From Hemicordylus capensis (Eukaryota > Chordata > Lepidosauria > Squamata > Cordylidae): 64,000 nucleotides of DNA. The notes beneath the pieces were generated by a model. It was not told where the DNA came from, did no database searches, and saw only the letters and a program-made list of their open reading frames with translations. Where the stretch lies: positions 54,150,001-54,214,000 of the forward strand of contig NC_069662.1 of the NCBI RefSeq assembly GCF_027244095.1. Reading direction: 5' to 3'. The position numbers and the translations under genes are program-made. Below are positions 22,133 through 34,159 of the stretch, piece after piece; the stretch's first letter is position 1; each line of letters begins with the position of its first letter.

Positions 22133-25100
22133 ATGAAAAGAATGGATATTTTACCTAGGACCTTCTCAGATCACAATCCAATTTGTTTTACATGGAAGAA
22201 GAAAGGAATGACTTCATTTCGTTGGAGATTGAATGAATACCTCCTGGAAAAACCAGACGTGGTGGAGAAAGCTAAAAAGAAGTTAAAGGATTATTTTGAA
22301 TTGAATGTAAACCAAGGAATAGAGAATAAAACTGTCTGGGATACAAGTAAAGCGGTTATGAGAGGTTTTTTCATACAGCAAAATGTATATTTTAAAAAGC
22401 AAAGAGGATTGAGAAAAGAGACATTATTGATGAAGATCTCCAAAAAGGAAATGGAATTATTATGGGTTAAAGATAAGAAGATGGTTACTCAAGCTATCAA
22501 AATGCTACAACAACTCTCTATGTTAGTAACAAATGAACTTGAATGGAATTTGAAGTATGCTAAGCAAAGGACATTCGAGTTCGCAAATAAACCGGGCAAG
22601 TTGTTAGCTTGGAAAATTAGATCTGAGAAGAAAAAAAATTACATATCCAAAATATTTACAAAAAATGGGCTCTCTTATGATGGAAAGGAAATAAGAGCAG
22701 AATTTTAAAAATACTATTCAGAATTATATAAAGGTGAAACAGTTGAAGATAAAAAAATTGAGCAGTTTCTTAGGACCAAAAATATTCCAAAACTTTCCAA
22801 GGAACAAATAGAAATTATGAATGCTCCGATAACAATCATGGAAATAACAGAAGCTATAAATCAAACTAAGCCCAACAAGGCCCCAGGGCCTGATGGACTG
22901 TCAGATTTGTACTATAAGTCATTTAAAGATCAAATTTTACAACCTTTTCAATGGACTATGAATGATATTTTACAAAAAGGGATTATGTCGGATTCGTGGA
23001 AGCATGCAAATATTGCAGTAATCCCAAAACCAGATCAAGACCTAACGCTAGTCAAAAATTATAGACCAATCTCACTTTTAAATAATGATTATAAACTTTT
23101 TGCTGCCATTTTGGCAAGAAGAATGAAGGTTATATTAAGGCACTTTATTCATGAAGATCAAGCTGGATTCTTGCCAAGGAGACAACTGAGAGATAAAGTG
23201 AGAACAGTCTTGAATGTATTGGAGTATTATGAAAAACACAATGATAAACAGATGGTGATGATCTTTCTGGACGCAGAGAAAGCTTTTGATAATGTTTCGT
23301 GGCAATTTATGTGGAGATTATTAGAGGTAATGGCCGCTGGCAACAATTTCATTAGGGCAATTAGGACAATTTATTCGGAGCAATATGCTAAGATTATTGT
23401 AAATGGGGAATTATCAGACAATTGTGTAATACAAAAAGGGACCAGACAAGGATGTCCACTTTCCCCACTGCTTTTTATACTGGTTCTAGAAGTGCTTTGT
23501 AGAAGTATCAGAGAAGATGACGAATTACATGGTCCCAAAATTGGGAAACAAGACTACAAGTTGAGAGCCTTTGCAGATGACGTTGTGCTCTTCTTAGACA
23601 ATCCAATGGACAAGATTGAAAGGCTTTTGGATAAAAAACAATTTGGCCAATTGGCTGGATTTTATATAAATAAGACTAAAACAAAAGTTTTGACTAAAAA
23701 TATGGATCAGAAATCCAAGGACAGGTTCTCCGAAATAAGTGAGTTGAAAGTGGAGAAGAAAATTAAATATTTGGGGGTCTGGTTATCAAATAACAATTCT
23801 CTGTTGTTCACAAACAATTATGTTAAAATATGGAATACAGTGAAAATTGATCTACAAAGATGGTCCAAAATGAATTTGTCTTTAATGGGAAGAATTTCAG
23901 TGGTGAAAATGAATGTTTTGCCTAAAATGTTATTTCTCTTTCAGACTATTCCCATAATTAACACTTTAACTTGTTTTAAGCAATGGCAGAAGGACATAAC
24001 TAAGTTTGTTTGGCAGGGGAAAAGACCAAGAATTAATTTTAAGAATTTAACAGATGCAAAGGATAGAGGTGGTCTTACCCTGCCAGACTTAAGGTTGTAC
24101 TTTGATGCTGTTTGTTTGACATGGCTAAAAGAATGGATAACATTAAGAAACCCTAGAAATCTGGACTTGGAAGGATTTGATAGAAGGTTTGGATGGCATG
24201 CGTATCTGTGGTATGTAAAAAGTAAAATCCACAAAGGCTTTTTGAATCACTATGTGAAAAGGAGTTTAATGAGGGTGTGGTTAAAATATAAAAATTGGTT
24301 GGAACCTAAAACTCCGTTATGGATATCTCCGATTGAAGCTTTATCACGCAAAGAAGTAAATATGCAAATGTGTTGGGGTTCCTATAGGGATTTGTTACAT
24401 TTTCAAGACAAGGATTGTAAGTTAAAAAGTTTAACTGAAATACAAAATTTGGTTAGAGATTGGTTTCAGTATCATCAGTTAAATGAGATATATAAAAAAG
24501 ACTTTAATGTTGGATTTGAGGATCAGATTTCAAGTTTTGAGAAGGAATTATGTCAAAATGATGAAAAATTAGTTTCTAAAATGTATAAACTGTTACTTCT
24601 GGAGGAGACAAGAGAGGAAGTGGGTCAACGACCATGATAAAGTGGGCTCAAGATGTGGGGCGTAATATAGAAATGGCAGCCTGGGAAAAGTTATGGAAAA
24701 CTGATTTAAAATTTACTGCATGCTATGCTTTAAAAGAAAATTATTATAAAATGATGTATAGATGGTACTTGACACCAAAAAAATTGGCATTAATGTATAA
24801 AAATGTTTCAAACAAATGTTGGAAGTGTGGACATTCTGAAGGTACTTTTTTCATATGTGGTGGACCTGTGGGAAGGCTAAGGCCTATTGGGATATGATAT
24901 ATAATGAGTTAAAGAAAATATTTAAAATGACATTTCCTAAGAAGCCAGAATCCTTCCTACTGGGAGTAACACAAGGTTTAATTTCTACAAATAATTTAAC
25001 ATTCTTCATGTATGCTTCTACGGCGGCCAGAATAATATACGCACAAAAATGGAAGAGTAATGAACTGCCTTCAAAAGAAGATTGGCTGATAAAAAATTTG

Positions 25101-25241
25101 GAATATGCGGAGATGGCAAAACTTACAACACTGATAAGAGACCAAAACTTAGAATGTTTCAAAGAAGATTGGAAACCATTTTTGGTGTATCTAAAAAACT
25201 ATTTTCCTACTATGGACCTTATAGCTGGATTTGAAATTTAG
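22133..25241 (+). pseudogene. L1 ORF2 remainder: end of endonuclease, reverse transcriptase, C-terminus
   Basis: From 22133 the frame covers the end of the endonuclease and the linker. A TAA at 22706-22708 falls within EF-KYYSELYKGE, and the same frame continues through the reverse transcriptase (KAPGPDGLSDLYYKSF, VKNYRPISLLNNDYK, FLDAEKAFDNVSW, RQGCPLSPLLFILVLEVL, RAFADDVVLF) to a TGA at 24635-24637. A one-base shift there leads to the frame with KWAQDVGRNIEMAAWEKLW. A second shift near 24850, in a T run, leads to the C-terminal frame ending at 25241. The C-terminal knuckle is readable across that point as CWKCG and then MWWTCGKAKAYW. The enzyme would nick the target and copy L1 RNA. This copy cannot make it. 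Confidence 0.9.
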
Positions 25242-25837
25242 AGAGAGAGAAAATGCAGTTGGGTAGACTAATTGTGTTTGTAAGGGTTTAAATTTATGTT
25301 TTGAATTATTATTATAGCAAGGGTAAATTTTATAGCTGATGTTTCACGAAGAGAGATGCGCGGGAAGTCCACTTCTGTTTATTATGTTTGTTATGAATGA
25401 ATATTATTACTGTTAAAATCAATAAAAATTCAATTTGGAAAAAAAAAGAAAAAAAAGAATTTTATTGTCAATGTTGTTGCTGTTATTATTATAGATAACG
25501 TCGCAGAATATAGGCTGTTCCCAGTAAAGCTGCTTTTTGTAATTGGCTGATGGTGATTTCTGTGGCACCTATGGTGTTGAGGTGCTCTTCAAGTTGTTTT
25601 GGAATTGCACCTAGGGCGCCAATTACCACTGGGATTATTTTGGTCTTCTTCTGCCACAGCCTTTCAATTTCAATTTGTAGATCTTTGTATTGTGTTAGTT
25701 TTTCTATTTCTTTTTCTTCTATTCTGCTATTCCCTGGTATTGCTATGTAGATTAAATTAACTTGTTTTTCTTTCTTCTCAACTATAGTTATATCTGGTGT
25801 ATTGTGTGGCAGATGTTTGTTTGTATTCAGAAGTCCC

Positions 25838-26016
25838 TTATTATTATTATTATATTTTATATTTTATATCCCGCTCTTCCTCCAAAGAGCCCAGAGCGGT
25901 GTACTACATACTTAAATTTCTCCTCACAACAATCCTGTGAAGTAGGTTAGGCTGAGAGAGAAGTGACTGGCCCAGAGTCACCCAGCAAGTATCATGGCTG
26001 ATTGGGGATTTGTAGT
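25838..26016 (-). mobile_element. tRNA-type SINE fragment with 10-bp target duplication
   Basis: The segment carries the tail word tatatcccgctcttcctcc and the body words ggttaggctgagagagaagtg and gggatttg. The body is related to the SINEs at 49636-49840 and 52313-52500 in reverse orientation. The repeat cagaagtccc stands at 25828-25837 and 26017-26026. It sits inside the R4/Dong-like LINE. Confidence 0.75.
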
Positions 26017-26504
26017 CAGAAGTCCCATAATATTTTTGCATCTTCATTTTCTACCACTTTTTCAATTTTATGGTCCCGCCAATCTGTGGCTACAGGTAGC
26101 CTGTATTTTTGGCAGATGTGTGTATCATCCCTGCTACCTTGTCATGCCTTTGTTTGTAGTCAGTCTGTGCAATCTTTTTACAACAGCCGATTAGGTGGTC
26201 CACTGTTTAGGTGGTCCCATCTGCTTCTTTACAAAGGTGGCACTTGCTGTTTGTTGTTGATTTTTCGACTTTTGCTCTTATTGCATTTGTTCTTAGTGCT
26301 TGTTCTTGTGCAGCCAGTATTAAACCCTCTGTTTCTTCAAGTTGCCATTCTTAAGCCATTGCCAGGTCTTGGTGATGTCTGCTTTTCCACTTATATTGTG
26401 CAAATATTGACCATACAGTGGCTTATTTTTCCATTTTTCTGCTCGATTCTTGACTTGTTCTTTCTTGTAGGCCTGCTTTGTTTCATTGGTGTTGAATAAT
26501 TTCT

Positions 26505-26800
26505 TGTTATTGACCATTTTAAGTGCATCTTCTTCACTGTCCTTGATATATTCTTCAAGGCCTCTTTTCTCCTCCTCTACTGTTTGATGGACTTGCAGCA
26601 TTCCTCTTCCACCTGAGCTGCGAGGGAGATATAGCCTATCTACATCACTGCGAGGGTGCAGAGCATGTAGATAGGCTATACCTCCCATGCAGCTCAGGTG
26701 AAAAAGAATGCTGCAAGTCCATCAAACAGTAGAGGAGGAGAAAAGAGGCCTTGAAGAATATATAAATGACAGTGAAGAAGATGCACTTAAAATTGTCAAT
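26505..26800. repeat. Inverted duplication at the upstream end of the R4/Dong-like fragment
   Basis: About 138 bp at 26505-26642 return in reverse complement at 26662-26800 with only a 19-bp spacer. The arms are about 96 percent alike (for example tgtttgatggacttgcagca and its partner). The right arm adds LINE sequence in the opposite direction. Confidence 0.85.
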
Positions 26801-26802
26801 AA

Positions 26803-26834
26803 TTTACTACTACTAATAATAATAATAATAATAA
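26803..26834. repeat. TAA/AAT microsatellite
   Basis: A run of about ten TAA-type triplets follows directly on the right arm of the inverted duplication. Confidence 0.9.
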
Positions 26835-26854
26835 CATGCCCATGTTAAATGGCT

Positions 26855-27072
26855 TAACATGGGCATGGGATAGAAACTATCTCACCTTAGAAAGCCCATT
26901 TCTGGGGTGATTTTTCTCCCATTTAACTTGTGATGGGAATGGGATAGAAACCACCCAGCCACAGGAATTCCATTAATCTCTGGGATGATTTTTCTCCCAT
27001 TTGACTTATAATGGGAACAGGATAGAAACTACCCCACCATAGAAAGTCAATTCATTTTGGGGTAGTTCTCTA
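26855..27072. repeat. Three tandem copies of a 76-bp sequence
   Basis: The words gggatagaaac and gatttttctcccattt recur at a step of about 76 bp beginning near 26861, 26936 and 27013. Copies are about 80 percent alike. No coding content. Confidence 0.75.
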
Positions 27073-27308
27073 TGCTGTGCCATATTTTCCTTAATAACAT
27101 AAATATAAGTGGTGAGGGGCCATACTTGTGGATATATCGTTTACCAGAGTGCAAGCAAATGTTCAACATGGGCAAAGCTGGGAGTGCAGTGATTTGCTTG
27201 TTTACACACTTTGAGGTGGAAATCTACCCCAAAATCTGGATGAGGGTGAATGACTGGACTTGGTTCTAGTTCCCCATTTCTGTGTACATTTCATTGGCCA
27301 TTACTAAT

Positions 27309-27819
27309 TAGGGATGTGCATGGAACCAGTCCCGTGCACTCCTGGGAGGTGGTTGCTTTAAGGTGCAGGGAGCGTATCCTTACCTCTCCCACTGTGTTTC
27401 CCATTGGTGCTGCTTCCAGAACTGATGTGGGGTGGCTGAGTACCTTCTTGCTGCCCTGGTCAGCGTAATAACTGAAGTGGCTGGTGTGCGTGCGCATGTC
27501 ATACATGCACAAGCATGCCAGCCACTTTCGGTATTATGCTGACTGGGGTGGCAAGACTCAGCCGCCCCGTGTCAGTGGTTTTGGCAGCAGCGCTGGCAGG
27601 GGATATGCGGTGGGGGAGGTAAGGAGACCCTCCCCACGCCTTAACGCAACCACTCCTGCTTCCAAACCAGCTTGAATGCTGGCAGCACTGGCGTTGCACC
27701 CAGAGACATAAGTTTGGGGTGGTATAAAAGTATGTTAAATAAATAAATAAATAAATAAATTTCAAACCAGTTCAGCGCTTCAGAAAAGGAGTGCTGAACT
27801 GGTTCTGTGCACATCCATA
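27309..27819. mobile_element. hAT-type MITE, 511 bp
   Basis: The ends are tagggatgtgcatggaacca and, in reverse complement, tatggatgtgcacagaacca. The flanks are ttactaat (27301-27308) and ttattaat (27820-27827), an 8-bp duplication with one mismatch. An AAAT microsatellite lies inside at about 27735-27760. It shares its end sequence with 31632-32196. Confidence 0.85.
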
Positions 27820-27827
27820 TTATTAAT

Positions 27828-28919
27828 GTCCACAAGCTTGGCTTGTGGTTCTCATCATGGCCTCCTTTATCATTACCCAAATATGTTTTTTCCATCTTTA
27901 TGTTTTGCTGACCCTTTCAGATTTGGCATCCGTGGTTTTGGGGTTTTTTGTAACTGCTGTTCATCAAGATCGTGCTAAATTTCCAAGCAACAAGTATTTT
28001 GAGACACTGGGCCTTGTGACATCTTCCAGCTTGCCTGTGATGACTTGCCACCAGTTGCTGCTCAAAGCATTATCTTTTTGATAGTTTTTCTGACAATACA
28101 AATACAGAAATCCTGGTTTTGAGTCAAGTTCCTTATGGTATTTTTTCATGACCTCTAAGCATTGATTTCCTTAACATTTTATAGTTCTACATGATTTAAT
28201 TTCCCTTCTTAATGGAGAGAAGAGGGTTTTATATGTCCCTGAATTGCGTGCATATTTGCATGCTTCCCCTGCCTTTTTATTTGCTGAGGCTGTTCTCACG
28301 TGCAGACAAAACTGGGCTAGAGAAACCACGCTCGTTCTTGCCCATGCGTGAGAACCAGTGGGACTGTGCCTGACCCAGGTGGTCCCTTGGCGGCAAACCC
28401 GCCAAGCCATCCATCCTCTTCTCACTGATCACTTCCCAGTGAGACATTGGGGGAATTCCCATAATGCAGCACAAGTCAAGCACTCCCAGCACCCCGACCC
28501 TCCGTGCTGCCAGAGAAGGCACTGCATGTCTAGGAGCACGATCTCCATGCCCAGACCAACAGAGTGGATCATCTGAAGGGAGGTGAGCTTTTTGAGGCTT
28601 CCTCCACTGCCCCTTCAAGCCCTTCCTCGTGGATCATGAAAATCTGCTTACCTGTTACTGCTATAGAAGAAATCTTGACTCAGAAGTGAGCCAGGAGGCG
28701 ATATTCTACTTGCTAGTTCAATGAACAGATCCTGTGTGTGGATCCATTTGAAGAGCAACTCCAGTTTCCACATTAAAAGGGGGAACATACTTTATGTGAC
28801 AAAATGTGGAAATAAGGCAGATAAACATACTGTAACTGAGTTAAAATGCATGCAGTTAGAATTATATAGAGAAACATGGAAAATAACTTGGATATTTTCA
28901 ACCTCTAGTTTCATTCACC
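27828..28919. other. Unassigned intergenic sequence
   Basis: No gene is recognised. A GC-richer block at about 28285-28620 has the look of a MITE (it opens with tgttctcacgtgcag), but no paired end or duplication was found. The rest is AT-rich. Confidence 0.5.
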
Positions 28920-29151
28920 AGGAGCCCCTGGTGGTGCAGTGGTAAAACTGTTGCCCTGTAACCAGAAGGTTGCAAGTTCGATCCTGACCAGGGGCTCAAG
29001 GTTGACTCAGCCTTCCATCCTTCTGAGGTCGGTAAAATGAGTACCCAGAATGTTGGGGGCAATATGCTAAATCATTGTAAACCGCTTAGAGAGCTCCGGC
29101 TAGAGAGCGGTATATAAATGTAAGTGCTATTGCTATTGCTATTGCTATTCA
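28920..29151 (+). mobile_element. Sauria SINE
   Basis: A tRNA-derived head reads gagcccctggtggtgcagtg, with a B-box-like ggttgcaagttcgatcc. The body ends gagagcggtatataaatg, and the tail is a GCTATT repeat. This head, body and tail are those of the squamate Sauria SINE. A reverse copy lies at 55158-55390. Confidence 0.9.
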
Positions 29152-30115
29152 GTTATCCATAATGTGGGGCCCCATTCATGGATGGTGTTTGGGACTGTTT
29201 TATGTCTCAGTACAGTGCCCAGGCAACCATCCTGACACTAGATATTGCTCCACTTTGACCTTTGCTCTGCTGCATTTCAGTTGTCCTGATCTTATGTCCT
29301 TATGCTGCTGGGGGTATCTAAAACAAAGCTGGCACTGTTGTGCAAGAGTGCATTTGTACTAATATATAAAATTGCACAATCATGCTTGCATGATGCTACT
29401 GCAGTGTCACACAAGCACAGTTGTGTAATTTTACATATTTGTGCATGAGTGCACCTAAACAACAGCACTGGCTTTGTTGTAGATGCCTGCGGTGCAGCAG
29501 CTTTGCAGAAACATCCACGGTTCATTGTGGAACATGTCAGCCAATATCTTTTGCCTGGAGTTAATAATAAGGATTCTAATTATGGCAGTTGATAAATAAA
29601 CAAGATGTTGAGTGAGAACTATGAGTGGGAAACAAAACAAACCCGTTCAACAACCCTTATATGTTTAATGGGTTATTTCATTTTTTAAAAAAAACTTTCA
29701 GAACTGGATAGGGGGAAAAAAACCTGTTAACAAGCATTTGGACAATCCATAGCCCCTTCTGAATATTTCATATTCAGTACTTCCATATAAAGCTTTTAAC
29801 AACACAGATACAGGTATGACTGAAGACAATGCATAACTATGTATCCTGCCCACTTTTGAATACCGTTGGAATTACATTCCATACTAACTTCGTAATGTGC
29901 TTTGTGGCATTTCTAGAAAAGTACTGTAAATCACTATCTTTCAGAGAGTATTAATTCCAGTTCAAATTCTTCTCTGGTGCTTTGTAAAGAGATCTGTCAT
30001 ATCCATCACCCATTCTTTCTGAATGACCAATTAAAAATTAATCACTAATTGAAACATAGAAGTGCACCATAGCTCAGACTACAAATGAACATGAAGTTAC
30101 TTAGAAAAATCTCAG
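29152..30115. other. Intergenic sequence downstream of ZMAT1
   Basis: AT-rich sequence with no gene, RNA or repeat that I can assign. It would include the 3' UTR of ZMAT1, which is transcribed leftward. No clear polyadenylation context was picked out. Confidence 0.5.
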
Positions 30116-30939
30116 TCAGAATCCCAAGATAGACTCGTCCCAGAGCATTTCCTCCTCTGTTGGTCCGTGGGCTTCAGCCTTTTTTTTCTCCTTCTTGTGT
30201 CTCCTGCTCTCCTTTTCAGAAGAACTCTCTTTATTTCCTTTGTCTTTACTGTGCTTTGATTTTCACTCAGTCACTGAAATTGCATTATCTTTCTTTCGCT
30301 TTTGGTTCTCACTGTCCTTTCCTGAGTCTGTTTCTTCTTCACTGTGCTGTTTTCTTTTGGGCGTTGGAAGCTGTTGATGAGGATTCTCGTCACTCTCTGG
30401 TACATTCTTTCTCTTTTTTGTGCATCTTTGGCAGCTTTCAGCTTCTTCTATGAGAACTAGAGCTATTCTCTGCAGACACGGGCTTGCATCCATCACTGGA
30501 TTCAGCAGATGATGGGGCACAATTGTCAACTTCTTATGTCGTCAAGTGAGACGTCTGCTTTTTTGAATAACATTCTGTGTTGCATTGAGACATAGGAGCA
30601 TTTTCTAGTTTTAGCAGGTCCTCATGAGCTGGTGACCAATGTGACAATCTGTTTTCAACAGAATGTGAAGGTGCACACATTTCTGGGGAAAAACAAAGGG
30701 AATGCTGATCTGGTTCATAAGTATCATAGGAAAACTGGTCTTGGTTAAATGCAAAGTCCTCCTCATGACCATTGATGGCTTCAAACTCTTCATTTTGAAA
30801 CTCATCTTCTGGCTTCCTAAAATTAGTTTTTGGTTCCAGTCCTCTTGCTTTTTGCACTTTAATGTAATCTGCCAGTTCATCTTGGAAAGAATTGTATGTT
30901 TTCTTGGAGTTCTTCATTAGATTGACAACCATGGTTTCT
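30116..30939 (-). pseudogene. ZMAT1: ZMAT1 last exon, basic C-terminal region, disabled
   Basis: The exon starts ETMVVNLMKNSKKTYNSFQD and carries one copy of the repeat DELADYIKVQKARGLEPKT (human has three). TAA at 30534-30536 ends the frame, a second stop lies at 30438-30440, and the Lys-rich part continues in another register (KKRKNVPESDEN, then PTPKRKQHSEEETDSGKDSE) to a stop at 30263-30265. The final stretch SEKESRRHKKEKKKAEAHG to LGF is in a further register and ends at 30116-30118. Two or more frameshifts are needed to explain this. Confidence 0.9.
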
Positions 30940-31631
30940 CTACAAAGATCAAACAAAAGAAAATGTGAACCAAATTGACACAAAAAGCTTTTTCTAAATA
31001 AATATGCTGATTCACATTCTGCACAGCAAAACACAGATGGCTCAGCACCTGCCACACTGTTGTGTGCATCTCAAACTCCACTGGGGCTGTTGTGGAACAG
31101 GAGGACTTAAAAAATTGTGCAACTGTGTGACATAGCACTCATTGGAAATCATGGGTGTTGCACTGTACAACGGCGATAGCACAATTTTAAGTTGCAGTGG
31201 AACAGCCTTGTTCTGCAACAGTGTGGCCAGGGTTTGAGCATATGCAGCGGCATGGGCAGTGCTGAACTATCCACATTTCACTGTGCAGGAAGTGAGCCAG
31301 CAGCGAGGAGAAAAATAGAAGCGGCTCTGAGCCATAATTATCTCAGAATGACTGAAGTTTTACCTTAGCACCACCAAGACAAATAAAGTCTAATCCAAAA
31401 CAAGTTAGCTTGGAAGTAAGTCCTACTGAGTTCAGTGGACTTTACTCTCTCATACATAGGTTCAGGATTGCAGCCATGGTCAACTGAACCTATTTTTGGC
31501 AACTTATTTTTGTCAGCTTAGCACAGCTGAGAAACAACATACATAGACAATTATGCCCACCATGCACTCAGTGGAATCCTTCAGAGGAGTGGAAAGGCCT
31601 GATATTAGAACCAGTGGCTCCCTATCCCTAT

Positions 31632-32196
31632 TAGGAATGTGCAAACACATTTGAAGCTGAACCCGTTCAAAAATGAACGGGTTTGTTTGAAGGCTTGGGC
31701 TCGAGCCAAACCACCCTGGTTCGGCTCAACCCTGGATTGAACCCCACTGGCTCATTCGCGAATGAAATTTTAATTTTTTTTAAAAAAACTTACCCCCTCG
31801 GGGGTGTGTGTGTTCTCCGAGGTGGTGGGGGTGTCCGCGAAGGTTTCCCTTCCCCCGCCGGCCTTCCCACCTTCAAAAACAGCCCCATTTGGGCCTTTCT
31901 CCCCACTGGCGTGGTGGCCATTTTGGAAGCCTCCGTGATTGGGGAATGGGACCATTTTTGAAGGTGGGAAGGTTTGCACGGGGAGGGGGAACCTCCGTGG
32001 ACCCACCCCCCGAGAACCTCCCTGAGGGGGTAAATTAATTTTTTAAAACATTTCATTCACCAACATGCCCCCGCACCCCAGACTGCATTGCAGGAGGGGG
32101 GTGTTGAAGGGGTGCTGGACCAAACTGGCCTGGTCTGGTTCAGGTCAACTTCGAACTTGAACTGAACCAGACCAGCCGGTTCCTTGCACACCCCTA
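31632..32196. mobile_element. hAT-type MITE, 565 bp, in the ZMAT1 intron
   Basis: The ends are taggaatgtgcaaac and, in reverse complement, taggggtgtgcaaggaac. The exact 8-bp duplication atccctat stands at 31624-31631 and 32197-32204. The inside is G/C-rich with ggttc words and no transposase. Confidence 0.92.
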
Positions 32197-32379
32197 ATCC
32201 CTATTACAATCAAATGGAGAAACTTCCTGTGCTGGGGTAAATGAAATTAATACAAAGGCTGAAACTTGGCTGAGTGAGATGTTTGAGACTGGTATTCTGA
32301 AGTCTCTCCAATGTATCATCTCTCATGTTGCTATAGAGAAGCAAAAAAGGAGACAAAGTCTCACAGCGCTGTGAGGCCC

Positions 32380-33300
32380 TCCCTTGTCTGGGAAGAAGCT
32401 CTTCTTCCCGTGGCAGTGGAGGAGGTGTAAGCCAGCCAGATCATTTTCTCCATCCTCCCCAGTCGCTGTTGGCAGCACGACCCCCACTTCCCATCTGAGA
32501 CTGAGGAGGAGCAGGAAGCACTTCCGCTTCCTGGACTTTCTCAGCCCTGGATGGAGTGCGGTGATGGTGGCAGCCTCCAGAATGAATAAGTAGCCCCAGT
32601 ACCACCACTACCAAAACTGTCCCGGACTGACAACAGCCTGGTGTGGGACTACTTTGAACTCTGCCATGGTGACCCACACCATGCTGCCTGCATCCATTGT
32701 AGCTCAGCAGGGTGAAGCACCCCAAGCGTATTATTTATTTATTTATGTATTTATTTACTTACTTAATTATATTTATTTAACCTATTTTTATACCACCCAC
32801 AACCTGCGTCTCTGGGCGGTTTACAGTTAAAATTGTTTAAACATTAAATCAATAAAATAATCAAAATCATTCAAACATTAAAACCATTAACATTAAAATC
32901 ATTAAAAAACCCAACATTAAAATATTAAAACTATAAAACTATATGATGCTGTCAGAGATGCTGCAACACCCGCAACGCCATCACCTGGGGGTTCCTGCTC
33001 CTGCTGGCAGCAATAGGCCGGGTGTGTCCTCGGTTAGCGGCAAGGCTCCTGCTCCTGCACCCAAGCTAGGGAAGTTGCCTGCGCAGGGGGCACAGTCGGT
33101 AAGCAAGTGGTCTGCTCGCTCAGAGCCTCATCTCATCACCCGGGCCATTGGGGAGATGAACGCTTTGGAAAACCAGCCATTCCAGGTGGTGAATGCTTCT
33201 GACGGCTTCCCTCTGACTACAACATCCCCTCACACACAACTTTCAGCCTGTGGGTGGTGCCCTCCCTGTACCAGGCCCTGTACCTGACACTAGTCAGGAA
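32380..33300 (+). pseudogene. hAT (BED-type) transposase relic, N-terminal part
   Basis: At about 32636-32712 a BED zinc finger is readable (SLVWDYFELCHGDPHHAACI, then HC). After an inserted repeat (32728-32942) the same strand gives ITRAIGEMNALENQPFQVVN and then FSLWVVPSLYQALY in a shifted register. Both are typical of hAT/ZBED transposases just after the BED finger. The rest is damaged. The likely continuation is at 39228-40230, beyond a LINE and other sequence. Confidence 0.7.
32728..32942 (-). mobile_element. 3' end of an L2/CR1-like LINE, short copy
   Basis: After a TTTA-rich start, the words tataccacccacaacctgcg and ctctgggcggtttacagtt followed by acattaaa-type repeats match the element at 63715-64000, in the same orientation. 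It interrupts the hAT transposase relic. Confidence 0.65.
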
Positions 33301-34159
33301 CTTACATTGTGGGGAACACACTGGTTGAATTGGGACCAGCACTGAGGGCCCAAAGGGCTAAGCTTAGGCCTGTACCTGGGATTGTCATTTTGTAGGCAAG
33401 TGGAGGGTGAACTTTGGCTCTGCTGAGCCAAAGTAACTGAATGGAATTGTGTGTTCTATAGTCAAGGCCTGACAAGAAGAGAAAAGACTCGCCCCTCCTG
33501 GCTCTGAAACTTGTTTATGCATTTTGCTATGCCAAGGGTAATCATGCGACCCAGTTTGAAATTTGCTAATGTTGAGAGTAATCATATTTAAAAGGTCTTA
33601 GGAAGCAACACATAGATATCAGTACCTACATATTTTAGGGGTACATGATATTCACACAATTAATTGCTAAAACCCTTTGCATATTCTCTCTTAACACATT
33701 TCTTGGGACTAAAAGGCAACAACTCTGCTTTGAGATTACCACAAACCTGTCTATCTGGACAGAGACAGGAATGTTTTGAGAACATCAAAAGGGAAACAGC
33801 TCCATCTGATTCAGTAAACGAGTGCCGGATATGAACCCCCCAAATAGTAGTCTCCTTCACTAAATATGGTAAGAGGGTTTTGGGGGGAACCGGAGTTGCT
33901 GATATCAGACTGCAGACACAGAGAGAAATGATATGACTGTTTCTGATATGAGATATGGATAACGCGCCTGGAAAAGGAATAAAGAGGCCACACACACTCA
34001 CACACCCAAAAAAGAAAGGTCAGACAGGGAGGAAGAGATGAAGTAGGGGGGGTCTCTCCACTCAATCCACCCACCAGCACCCAATAAGGGAGGACAAGGG
34101 AAGGCATGCTCTCACTCCATGGGAGGAGTAGCATGTAGCCCCTATCCTATGAAGGCAAC
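33301..34159. other. Unassigned intron sequence
   Basis: No known repeat or coding pattern was recognised. Minus-strand frames of about 110 codons at 33660-34134 have no family resemblance and are probably chance. Confidence 0.4.

Larger units (their letters stand above)
21538..25456 (+). mobile_element. L1-like LINE, 5'-truncated, with 17-bp target duplication
   Basis: The element starts inside the endonuclease domain and ends with AATAAA and a poly-A tract at 25420-25456. It is flanked by the exact 17-bp repeat gaattttattgtcaatg at 21521-21537 and 25457-25473. Insertion with a poly-A tail and a target duplication of this size is standard for L1. The host sequence is the R4/Dong-like LINE. 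A hAT MITE interrupts it at 21973-22110. Counting the MITE, one in-frame stop and two frameshifts, it has four breaks besides the 5' truncation, so it is fairly young. Confidence 0.92.
21422..26642 (-). mobile_element. LINE 3' part (R4/Dong-like), split by an L1 insertion
   Basis: Two pieces, 21422-21537 and 25474-26642, read as one LINE on the minus strand once the nested L1 is set aside. The protein-level motifs are LYLPRSSGGRGMLQV near the upstream end, a long middle part with stops, and near the 3' end VVIGALGAIPKQLEEHLNTIG followed by LLGTAYILRRYL. The 3' tail is a run of TAA/AAT repeats (21422-21440 on the plus strand). These C-terminal words are typical of R4/Dong-like elements as I remember them, so the family name is tentative. 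Multiple stops show it is old. A SINE lies inside it at 25838-26016. Confidence 0.65.

Noticed and set aside
23941-24234. Minus-strand frame inside the L1
   Set aside because: Shadow of the L1 reverse-transcriptase frame on the other strand.
28920-28995. Possible tRNA gene
   Set aside because: The tRNA-like boxes belong to a Sauria SINE. No complete cloverleaf is seen and a SINE body follows.
33660-34134. Minus-strand frames of 107-113 codons
   Set aside because: No domain, no splice context and no second copy, so they are probably chance.
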